DNA from: Candidatus Cloacimonadota bacterium
GTDB taxonomy: Bacteria > Cloacimonadota > Cloacimonadia > Cloacimonadales > Cloacimonadaceae
DNA: 21,747 nt
Assembly (NCBI GenBank): GCA_023228125.1
Contig: JALOBT010000040.1
Span: 1 to 21,747, forward strand
Reading direction: 5' to 3'
Shown here one piece after another: positions 8,711-15,039 of this stretch. The notes beneath the pieces were generated by a model. That model worked only from the letters and a program-made list of their open reading frames with translations, was not told the DNA's origin and ran no database searches. The position numbers and the translations under genes are program-made. Every line of letters starts with the position of its first letter. The first letter of the stretch is position 1.

Positions 8711-8899
8711 ATGGAAGGCTGGGCCTTGATCCTGATATACCCTGTACGAAAAGAAATCGATAGACCTTTAGGCAGCATTGATAGACCCTTAAGCACCATT
8801 GATAGACCCTTAAGCGCCATTGATAGACCTTTAAGTCCCATTGATAGACCTTTTAGTCCCATTGATAGACCTTTTAGTCCCATAGGGACGATATTTTAG
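8711..8899 (+). CDS. Possible small repeat protein (62 residues), uncertain
   Basis: A small ORF starts MEGWALILIYPVRKE and then consists of heptapeptide units IDRPLxx / IDRPFSP, ending IGTIF. AAAAGG at 8697-8702 lies 8 bases before the ATG. A rho-independent terminator sits 31 bases after the stop on the same strand, which favours a transcribed plus-strand unit. Against it: the 21-bp repeat keeps the opposite strand open too (GLKGLSM units), substitutions between units do not clearly favour either frame, and I do not recognise a family. The minus-strand ORF lacks a ribosome site. It may be only a non-coding minisatellite. Confidence 0.25.
   Translation: MEGWALILIYPVRKEIDRPLGSIDRPLSTIDRPLSAIDRPLSPIDRPFSPIDRPFSPIGTIF
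8756..8881. repeat. Tandem repeat, six 21-bp units
   Basis: Six consecutive 21-bp units with consensus ATTGATAGACCYTTWAGYNCC start at 8756, 8777, 8798, 8819, 8840 and 8861. Differences are confined to a few positions. Units 5 and 6 are identical, and unit 1 is the most divergent. The unit length is a multiple of three, so frames stay open on both strands. Confidence 0.97.
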
Positions 8900-8930
8900 A
8901 TAGCATCCGATAGCTACACAAGGGTTTGAG

Positions 8931-8951
8931 TGCCGTAAGCACGGCATTTTT
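8931..8951 (+). terminator. Rho-independent terminator downstream of the 21-bp repeat
   Basis: TGCCGT-AAGC-ACGGCA forms a perfect 6-bp stem with a 4-base loop, followed immediately by five T. The orientation fits termination of a plus-strand transcript. The only upstream plus-strand candidate is the small repeat ORF ending at 8899, or a non-coding RNA over the repeat. Confidence 0.65.
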
Positions 8952-9028
8952 ACCTGAAAGCTGTGAGTCTTTTTCATCCCCCAAATAAACCAGCATTCTG
9001 GGGTCCTCCTTACTCATTTGAGCCACTT

Positions 9029-9101
9029 GATCACATGTCTATCTACCCTTAATCAAGCGTTAATAATTAACGCTTGATTAAGGGTAGATTAAGATGTGAT
9101 C
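9029..9101. repeat. 73-bp two-block inverted repeat (near-perfect palindrome)
   Basis: The inner arms are 24 bp and perfectly complementary (9041-9064 and 9066-9089) around a single A at 9065. Key ends are ATCTACCCTTAATCAAGCG and its reverse complement. After a 4-base unpaired spacer on each side (GTCT / TAAG), outer 8-bp arms GATCACAT (9029-9036) and ATGTGATC (9094-9101) pair again. There is no T-run, so this is not a plain terminator. It could be a cruciform, a recombination site, a dimeric protein-binding site or a small palindromic element. Confidence 0.95.
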
Positions 9102-9540
9102 GACGCCTTGGAAAGAGGGAGAAGGGATCAAATACATATAGGATTTGCTATCTAACGCCAATCTAACGACACAGTAACATTCACTGTTTTGCATGATAAA
9201 CTATCCAAGGGCGCCATGTCAATTCTGAGGAATGGATTGTAGAAAGGGTGCCTCGCCCACTTTTTAGACTATTGCATAAGCTAAGTTATTGGAGAATGAT
9301 CGAAACTTGTTGAACAGTCTCAAAATTGGGGAATGATCATTTATACTTGCACTGGACTAACCCAGATTGTCAACTTGGTGCACAATTGATTAATTCATTG
9401 ACAAAACAGGAGATTAGCCATCCACAGAAATCCTTCTGAACAGCATAAATACGGGTAAGTATTACATTTTTGGAAAATGCGCAAAACATTGCTTGACAGC
9501 AAGGCTTGTCTTGCCAAAATAGCTTTAGATTTGATGGTCC
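9102..9540. other. Gene-free stretch upstream of the ROK kinase
   Basis: I see no coding potential here. It contains a weak hairpin, ACAGT-N7-ACTGT followed by TTT (9171-9190). There are two similar dodecamers (TTGGAGAATGATC near 9290 and TTGGGGAATGATC near 9326). TTGACA hexamers occur at 9398 and 9493; neither has a good -10 at the right distance. Just before the gene, GCAAGGCTTGTCTTGC (9499-9514) resembles the element upstream of the barrel gene at 8546-8563. Confidence 0.5.
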
Positions 9541-9551
9541 AAGGAGCTGTA

Positions 9552-10445
9552 ATGAAAAGATACCTCGGCATCGATATCGGTGCTTCCAGTTTCAAGTATG
9601 GTGTGGGCGATAGTAAACATGGTTTACAGTGCTTTGACACCATCTGGTTTCAGGAGAAAAGTCTCTCGGCTTTTACTGAGATTATGGCTCAGATCTGGGA
9701 GCGTGTGCAAGATCAGGAGATCTGCGGCATCGGCATTGGCAGTCCGGGCACGCTCAGGATGCCGGAAGGCAAGATCGTGGGGCTCAATCCCAATCTTCCT
9801 TTTTTCACCGGACTTTCGCCCCAAGAGCTTCTGCCCCAGGGGCTTGATCTGCCGGTTTGTGTGGATAACGACGCCAATCTAATGGCTCTGGCGGAAGCAA
9901 ATCTGCAAAATTGCTCTGTGGCAGTGGGCATCACAGTGGGCAGCGGAATCGGCTGTGGCATTGTGATCGATGGCAAAGTTTATCACGGAGCGCATGGCTT
10001 TGCCGCGGAAGCCGGACATTGCATCATGGTCTGTGAGGGAGAAAAATGCAATTGTGGGCAAAATGGCTGCCTCGAGGCCTACAGCTCGGTGGATAGCATC
10101 CGCCGGCGTTTGCAAAAGAGGGGCTTGCCGTATCACGCGCTGAGCCTGCCCAGGCTGATCGCTTTGAGAGCCACAGAGAAAGAGCTGGATGCCGTGATCT
10201 GCGAAGGTGAAAATATCTTGATCCGGGCGGTGGCAAATCTGATCACGCTGCTGGATCCGCAGATGGTGATCCTGGGAGGAGGGGCGATGGAGCTGGGTTT
10301 GTATGATATTCAGAGAATAAATAAACTGGCTTCCCAATACCTGCCCGAGGCTCACAGGCAAGAAACAGTCTGCACTTTGGCCGGATATGGAAACCGGGCG
10401 GGAGTGATGGGTGCCATCATAATGTGCGAGAGAAGAGCTTTTTAG
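9552..10445 (+). CDS. ROK-family sugar kinase (glucokinase-like)
   Basis: 297 residues when started at the ATG at 9552, which has AAGGAG five bases upstream and begins directly with the ATP-binding fold MKRYLGIDIGASSFKYGVG. An upstream in-frame ATG at 9477 would add 25 residues without a ribosome site and is rejected. Visible motifs are CVDNDAN with catalytic D107, GITVGSGIGCG, EAGH (153-156) and the ROK zinc motif CNCGQNGC (C166, C168, C173 with H156). A phosphate-binding ILGGGAM lies near the C-terminus. It probably phosphorylates glucose or another hexose in the cytoplasm. The exact sugar is not readable. It stands alone, 49 bases before the next gene. Confidence 0.92.
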   Translation: MKRYLGIDIGASSFKYGVGDSKHGLQCFDTIWFQEKSLSAFTEIMAQIWERVQDQEICGIGIGSPGTLRMPEGKIVGLNPNLPFFTGLSPQELLPQGLDLPVCVDNDANLMALAEANLQNCSVAVGITVGSGIGCGIVIDGKVYHGAHGFAAEAGHCIMVCEGEKCNCGQNGCLEAYSSVDSIRRRLQKRGLPYHALSLPRLIALRATEKELDAVICEGENILIRAVANLITLLDPQMVILGGGAMELGLYDIQRINKLASQYLPEAHRQETVCTLAGYGNRAGVMGAIIMCERRAF

Positions 10446-10494
10446 GAATGGAACTTGCATATACTAAAATCAAATGACTATATGAGAGGAAAAG

Positions 10495-10845
10495 ATGAAA
10501 AAGAAAACAATGATTATCGCCGGTATCATGCTACTCTTTGCCTTGGGCCTGATGGCTCAAAAGGCAGAAAACCTGCTTAATTTTGATATAAGTCCCAATC
10601 CCATGGACAAACACTGCAATATTGCCTTGGAATTCAGGAATGAGACTGCTATCACTCTGATAATCATAAACGGTGAGGAAGAGATAATCAAAACCATCTA
10701 TTCCGGACCTGTGTACAAAAGTATGAACTTCACTTGGGAGCGGGATGACGCTTGGGGAAATATTGCCCCATCCGGAACTTACCATGTGGTGGTAAATTAC
10801 CAAAGCCGCTATACGTCCACAAAGAAGACCCTGATCTTGAAATAA
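10495..10845 (+). CDS. Secreted stand-alone FlgD-type Ig-like / sorting-domain protein
   Basis: 116 residues. A signal peptide (1 to about 22, ending LMA-Q) is followed by one beta-sandwich domain of about 90 residues. That domain has the hallmarks of FlgD Ig-like and type IX C-terminal sorting domains: FDISPNPMD at the start, the NFTWERDDAWGNIAPSGTY block, and a terminal basic strand STKKTLILK. In FCB-type bacteria this domain normally ends large secreted proteins; here nothing precedes it except the signal peptide. GAGAGG six bases before the ATG supports the start. A TATACT at 10460-10465 may be its -10, but I see no good -35. It is followed 18 bases later by mlaE with a terminator-like hairpin across the junction. 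Confidence 0.75.
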   Translation: MKKKTMIIAGIMLLFALGLMAQKAENLLNFDISPNPMDKHCNIALEFRNETAITLIIINGEEEIIKTIYSGPVYKSMNFTWERDDAWGNIAPSGTYHVVVNYQSRYTSTKKTLILK

Positions 10846-10863
10846 GAGTACCTAAATAATAGT

Positions 10864-11628
10864 ATGACAAGAAAACGCGAAAAAAAGTCCGCAGCGGGCT
10901 TTTTTTCATTTTTCGTGGCAACTCTGGAAGAGGCTTTTCGGGTAAAATCGAACCGACATGTCAGTTCTATGGTGATTTTCAGGCAGATTTTATTCACCGG
11001 ATACGAAGCTTTGCCGCTGATCAGCTTTCTGGCCCTGGCCATCGGTGGCCTGGTGATCTTGCAGGGTACCAATCTTTTAACCGGATTTGGCCAGGGCATC
11101 TGGGTGCATATTATCCTGGTGACTGTGGTGGTAAATGAGCTCTCCGGAATCCTCACCGCCCTGGTGGTGGTGGCCCGCAGCGGAACGGCTATTTCCACAG
11201 AGCTGGGCAATATGAAGGTGCGCAGGGAGATTGATCTGATCGAATCTTTTGGCATCTCGCCCATCAGCTATTTGGTGGTCTCCCGCGTGATCGGAGTGGT
11301 GATAGCCATGGTGATCCTGGTGCTGTATTTCAATCTGGTGGCGGTATTGGGAGGATGGCTGTTCTCGCGGATGTTCAATCAATTGGATTTCCGTACCTTT
11401 ATGAATGATTTTCTTGCTGTGCTGAAAATCTCCCATCTGGTAGCCGGATTCATCAAATCGGTGTGTTTTGGCCTGATTATCTCTATAGTGTCCACCTATC
11501 AGGGCATGAGTGTGCGCCGTGCCAGCACAGAGGTTCCGCAGCGCACCATCAAAGCTGTGGTGATCTCGATCTTTGCCGTGATCCTTACCGATATGCTGAT
11601 CACCTGGCTATTTTGGGTTTTGAGATGA
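10864..11628 (+). CDS. mlaE: MlaE/YrbE-type ABC lipid transporter permease
   Basis: 254 residues, the usual size. About five hydrophobic segments are visible (near 50-67, 80-104, 138-170, 195-212, 228-252). The family signature after the second, ARSGTAISTELGNMKV, leads into the coupling helix REIDLIESFGISP (121-133) that touches the ATPase. MlaE proteins form the inner-membrane core that moves phospholipids between the inner membrane and MCE proteins. The start is uncertain. The ATG at 10864 has no ribosome site, and a terminator-like hairpin (10879-10907) lies inside the first 15 codons. A GTG at 10915 would skip it and also lacks a ribosome site. The 3' end overlaps the next gene by ATGA. 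Confidence 0.9.
   Translation: MTRKREKKSAAGFFSFFVATLEEAFRVKSNRHVSSMVIFRQILFTGYEALPLISFLALAIGGLVILQGTNLLTGFGQGIWVHIILVTVVVNELSGILTALVVVARSGTAISTELGNMKVRREIDLIESFGISPISYLVVSRVIGVVIAMVILVLYFNLVAVLGGWLFSRMFNQLDFRTFMNDFLAVLKISHLVAGFIKSVCFGLIISIVSTYQGMSVRRASTEVPQRTIKAVVISIFAVILTDMLITWLFWVLR
10879..10907 (+). terminator. Terminator-like hairpin across the start of mlaE
   Basis: GA7-GTCC and GGGC-T7-C pair over a GC-rich stem (one G-T pair) with loop GCAGC. The T-run lies on the 3' side and, because of the A-run, also on the opposite strand. It fits a rho-independent terminator for the 10495-10845 gene, but it falls within the annotated 5' coding part of mlaE, so it may attenuate the downstream run. 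Confidence 0.6.
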
Positions 11629-12272
11629 TTGTTGTTTTTGATGCTGTCAGTAGTCGCGAAGGGCTGCACGAGCTTAGCCTGAGCCTGAATCTGGATCAGG
11701 TAACCCAGCTTTATGATCCCAGCGAAAACATCTCCAGGGCGATCCTCAATGCCATGGTCGGTCTGGATGAGCTGTACAGCGGAGAAATCTATTTTGACCA
11801 GACTCCTCTGCATGATTTTATCCAGGATGGGCCTCAGATCTGCAAAGTGGGCTATGTCTTTGATGAAGGCATCATGCTCTCCAATCTATCTTTGCAAGAG
11901 AATCTGATGCTGCCTCTGCGCTGGCTGAATCCTCACCTGGACGAAGAGCAAACCGGGCTCTTGATCCAAAACTGGATGCAAAGCTTTGAACTGAAGCTGG
12001 ACCTCAGCAAGCGGCCAGTGGCCTATCATCCGGGGCAGCTCAAGCTCCTGGGTTTTGTGCGCACTCTCTTGCTCGATCCCAAGGTAATGCTCATCGACGA
12101 TCCCTTCTTTTTGTTGAATAAAATAGAGCGTAAAGTCCTGCTAAAAGTACTGAGTGAATTGCGAAACACCTACCCGATGTTGATCGCCAGTATCGATGAT
12201 GAGTTCGGCGCTGAATTTGCCGATGAGGTGATAGATCTGAGTTCTTTTCAAACTAATTTCAAGCTTTCGTGA
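11625..12272 (+). CDS. Degenerate MlaF-like ABC ATPase subunit (predicted pseudo-ATPase)
   Basis: 215 residues starting at the ATG that overlaps the mlaE stop (ATGA). It aligns without gaps to the MlaF fold over long blocks, but every catalytic motif is altered. Walker A (GPSGIGKTT in E. coli MlaF) is DPSENISRA at 31-39, with no lysine. The Q-loop Gln is D80 (GYVFDEG). The signature LSGGM is YHPGQ (134-138). Walker B reads MLIDDP with D159 in place of the catalytic Glu. The switch His is I190 (ASIDD). Structural landmarks remain, such as SGEIYFD, LQENLMLPL and RTLLLDP. The frame is intact and the gene sits between mlaE and mlaD, so it looks maintained rather than decayed. It probably binds MlaE as a non-hydrolysing partner. 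An upstream in-frame start inside mlaE is rejected. Confidence 0.85.
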   Translation: MIVVFDAVSSREGLHELSLSLNLDQVTQLYDPSENISRAILNAMVGLDELYSGEIYFDQTPLHDFIQDGPQICKVGYVFDEGIMLSNLSLQENLMLPLRWLNPHLDEEQTGLLIQNWMQSFELKLDLSKRPVAYHPGQLKLLGFVRTLLLDPKVMLIDDPFFLLNKIERKVLLKVLSELRNTYPMLIASIDDEFGAEFADEVIDLSSFQTNFKLS

Positions 12273-12328
12273 ATCTTTCTTGACAAAATTGTGCCCTCCT
12301 GAAAGACTAAATTCATCTGGATAGATAT

Positions 12329-13417
12329 ATGAATTATAAGTTAGAGCACACCCGGCAAATTGTCACGATGTTCATCATCATCCCAGTGGTGGTGTTGATC
12401 GTGGTAATCGCTTTTATCGCGATCCGTCAAAATATGTTTGAAAAGCGCTTCTATTACAGCAGTTCTTTGGAAAATGCCATCGGCATATCTGCCCAAACAG
12501 CCTTGCTATACAAAGGTTTTGAGATAGGGCGGGTGAGCAATTTTGAGCTGGGCGAAGATGGCTCGATCCACGTGGATTTCTATGTGCGAAAACGCTATAA
12601 ACCGCTGATGGTGGAAGCCAGCGTGATCTATCGCACCACCATCCCGATCACCAATAAGACCACTCTGGAATATTTCATGGCACCCTCAAAGCAGAAACCC
12701 CTGCCCGAAGGCGGCTATATCGTCTCCACAGACTTTGCCCAAGGCCGGGCCCTGCTCAGGGAATACTCCCCAAAAAGCAGCGATCCCATCGGCACTATAG
12801 TGGAAAATCTGGAGGCTCTCACCACAGAGCTAAATAAAGATGATAACGCCGATAAAGGTGCTCTCATGCGCATTCTGGTCTCGGCCGCAGACCTTTCCGA
12901 AAAAGCAGATCTGACCCTGGATCTTTTGAATGACAACCTACGCGAAATGAAGTTCCTCACCTCAAATCTGAATAAAGATCACAATCCCGATGCCGGAGTG
13001 ATCCTGAGAATAGTGAACAACCTGGCTGATATCAGCCAAAGCATAGCCGGACAGACGGATGACCTCGAGCGCCTGATCGCCAGCGCCAATACAGCCGCCG
13101 AAAACTATGCCTATCCCGATAGCCTGATCATCAAGATGCTGGACCCCTCTGGGAAGGCCCTGATGCAGCCCCTCAGCACTTCACTTTATGCACTGAGCGG
13201 AAGCCTGCAGGAGACCGAGAAAATCCTGGGCAGCCTCTCCCGGGCGAATCCGGAGCTGCTGCTCATCATCAACAATCTCAATGAAACTTTAAATGAAGCC
13301 AATAAGACTCTGCAAGCTTTGAATAACAACCCTCTTTTGCGGGGCGGAATAGTGCCTTCCAGGATCAAGGCTTATGCCCCAGCCGGCAGGATCGATGAGG
13401 TTCCGGATGAAAACTAA
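12329..13417 (+). CDS. mlaD: MlaD-like MCE-domain substrate-binding protein
   Basis: 362 residues. A single N-terminal transmembrane helix (about 10-33) is followed by one MCE domain (about 45-140; IGISAQTALLYKGFEIGRVSNF region). A long helical C-terminal part ends in NNNPLLRGG, a pattern common at the end of MCE proteins. MCE domains form hexameric rings in the periplasm that pass lipids to or from MlaE. Within the helical part, two units about 46 residues apart share LNKDxNxDxGxxxRI (168-182 and 214-228). The gene begins 56 bases after the degenerate mlaF, with only a weak GGAT ribosome site; TTGACA at 12280 could hint at an internal promoter, but no good -10 follows. Its last 11 bases overlap the next gene. 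Confidence 0.88.
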   Translation: MNYKLEHTRQIVTMFIIIPVVVLIVVIAFIAIRQNMFEKRFYYSSSLENAIGISAQTALLYKGFEIGRVSNFELGEDGSIHVDFYVRKRYKPLMVEASVIYRTTIPITNKTTLEYFMAPSKQKPLPEGGYIVSTDFAQGRALLREYSPKSSDPIGTIVENLEALTTELNKDDNADKGALMRILVSAADLSEKADLTLDLLNDNLREMKFLTSNLNKDHNPDAGVILRIVNNLADISQSIAGQTDDLERLIASANTAAENYAYPDSLIIKMLDPSGKALMQPLSTSLYALSGSLQETEKILGSLSRANPELLLIINNLNETLNEANKTLQALNNNPLLRGGIVPSRIKAYAPAGRIDEVPDEN

Positions 13418-14276
13418 GCTGCTCTGGGCTGTGCTTCTGTTCTTGGCTATGTCTGCCTGTTCCAGACCCTCAAAAGTGGTGCAGTCTCCCTCCAAAGCCG
13501 CCGCAGATGCCACCCTGCTCATGGCGCAAAATCTGGAGCAGAAACACCGGCTCCTGGATAGCGGGCAGACTTATCAATCCGCCCTTATGCAATACCGCTC
13601 TTTTGCCGATCTCAGAGCTGAGCTATATTGCCTGGCCGGGCTGGCACGTCTGGCTCATCTTGCGGGCAATCAGGATGAATATGACAGCTATTATGGCCGT
13701 CTGCAATACCTGGATACAAAGGCTGATCAGTCTGGGAATTATGTGCGCTTGCTGCTGGACCTTTACGTTTTGCAGCAGGAGCAGCGCTATCCTGAGCTTC
13801 AAGGCCTGGCCAGGGATTCCTACGATTACCCTCCCTCCGTCAGGATTCAGATCCTGACGCACAAACTGCAGGCAGATTCCTATCTGGAGCCGGGCTTGGA
13901 TAGCGTCAGTTTTGCAGATCTTGAACGCCTCTGCAAAAGCTATCGCCGCACCCTGAAAAATGACTTTTCGGCAGATTCCTCGGTGCTCTCGTCGGCATTA
14001 TACGCCATGGGCTATCACCTGTATCTCAAAGGAGAATTCTATGGTGCCCAAAGACATCTGGACGAGGTGGTAAAGCTGGATGCACTCTATGAAAACCATT
14101 CCGGTTTGGGCTATGCGCACTGGCTGCGTGCCATGATCCATGAGGGAAATCAGGACATAAGGCAGGCTATAACAGATTACATCTGTGCAAAAAATGTCTT
14201 TACACACTTTGAAAATGCCCAGATGATCGCCAAGACAGACGCCGCACTAAAGCGTCTGGAAGGAGAACAACCATGA
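13407..14276 (+). CDS. TPR-like lipoprotein of the Mla-type operon
   Basis: 289 residues starting at the ATG at 13407, with GAGG upstream inside the mlaD end; an in-frame ATG at 13374 lacks a ribosome site. The signal ends in FLAMSAC, so C18 is the likely lipidated cysteine. The rest is helical. Its last 80 residues have TPR-type spacing (ALYAMGYHLYLKGEFYGAQRHL and GYAHWLRAMIHEGNQ regions). I do not recognise a named family. It overlaps mlaD by 11 bases and fabI by ATGA. No MlaA or MlaC homologue is seen in the window, so this lipoprotein could be an envelope partner of the transporter; that role is inference from position only. Confidence 0.75.
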   Translation: MKTKLLWAVLLFLAMSACSRPSKVVQSPSKAAADATLLMAQNLEQKHRLLDSGQTYQSALMQYRSFADLRAELYCLAGLARLAHLAGNQDEYDSYYGRLQYLDTKADQSGNYVRLLLDLYVLQQEQRYPELQGLARDSYDYPPSVRIQILTHKLQADSYLEPGLDSVSFADLERLCKSYRRTLKNDFSADSSVLSSALYAMGYHLYLKGEFYGAQRHLDEVVKLDALYENHSGLGYAHWLRAMIHEGNQDIRQAITDYICAKNVFTHFENAQMIAKTDAALKRLEGEQP

Positions 14277-15037
14277 ACATGACAGGTAAAAAAGCCCTGA
14301 TTTTGGGCATTGCAAATAAACACAGCATCGCCTATGGCATTGCGCGTGCTCTCAAAGAACAAGGCGTAGAGCTGGCCATCAGCTACGCCGGAGCCGCCCT
14401 GGCCAAAAGAGTGCACCCCATCGCAGAAGAATTGGGCGTAGAGCAGCTCTTTGAATGTGATCTCAGCAAAGACAATGACATCAAGAATATGATCAGCATT
14501 CTGGCCGAGGAATGGGACAGGATAGATTACATCGTGCACAGCGTGGCCTATGCGCCCATCAGTGATCTGAACCTGCCCTTTCACCACATCAGCCGGCATG
14601 GCTTTCTCACGGCAATGGACATCTCGGTGTATTCCTTGATAGCCGTGGTGCGTGAGGCGGATCTGCTGCTGCAGCCAGGCTCTTCGGTGATCACTCTGAG
14701 CTATTACGGGGCTCAGAAAGTAGTGCCAAACTATGGGATCATGGGAGCTGCCAAAGCTGCCTTGGAAGCCTCGGTGCGCTATCTGGCACACAGCATGGGC
14801 GAAAAGGGAGTGAGGGTGAATGCCATCTCGGCAGGGCCCATCCGCACCCTTTCTTCAGCCGCGATCGGCGGAGTAGCCCAAATGCAACGCCGCATCGAGA
14901 AATCAGCCCCCTTAGCCCGAAATATTGAACAGGAGGATATCGCCAAAACCGCTTTGTACCTGCTTTCAGACCTCGCCTCTGGTGTTACCGGAGACATCGT
15001 CTTTGTGGATTCAGGTATCTCGATAATGGCTTACTGA
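14273..15037 (+). CDS. fabI: Enoyl-[acyl-carrier-protein] reductase (NADH), FabI type
   Basis: 254 residues. The FabI-type cofactor motif GIANKHSIAYGIA (12-24) is present. The catalytic set Y144, Y154, K161 sits in SYYGAQKVVPNYGIMGAAK with the same spacing as E. coli Y146/Y156/K163. ISAGPIRTLSS, typical of FabI, follows. It reduces enoyl-ACP in the last step of each cycle of fatty acid synthesis in the cytosol. It overlaps the lipoprotein gene by ATGA, with AAGGAG upstream, and is followed after 2 bases by the amidohydrolase-like gene. Its place within an MCE transport cluster ties fatty acid synthesis to lipid trafficking. Confidence 0.95.
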   Translation: MNMTGKKALILGIANKHSIAYGIARALKEQGVELAISYAGAALAKRVHPIAEELGVEQLFECDLSKDNDIKNMISILAEEWDRIDYIVHSVAYAPISDLNLPFHHISRHGFLTAMDISVYSLIAVVREADLLLQPGSSVITLSYYGAQKVVPNYGIMGAAKAALEASVRYLAHSMGEKGVRVNAISAGPIRTLSSAAIGGVAQMQRRIEKSAPLARNIEQEDIAKTALYLLSDLASGVTGDIVFVDSGISIMAY

Positions 15038-15039
15038 AT

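Noticed and set aside
8668..8883. Minus-strand GLKGLSM heptad-repeat ORF as a gene
   Set aside because: No ribosome binding site precedes its ATG and the terminator has the opposite orientation. The open frame follows from the 21-bp repeat length.
9477..9551. Upstream in-frame start for the ROK kinase
   Set aside because: No ribosome site precedes it. The extra residues do not resemble ROK proteins, while the ATG at 9552 has AAGGAG and starts directly at the conserved fold.
11463..11624. Upstream in-frame extension of the MlaF-like protein into mlaE
   Set aside because: It lies wholly within mlaE in another frame and gives no ABC-type sequence. The ATGA overlap at 11625 is the natural start.
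12566..12577. ATCCACGTGGAT palindrome as a parS site for the ParB encoded here
   Set aside because: Only the central CACGTG-type core resembles the parS consensus TGTTTCACGTGAAACA. The outer bases differ, and it lies inside mlaD coding sequence 11 kb from parB.
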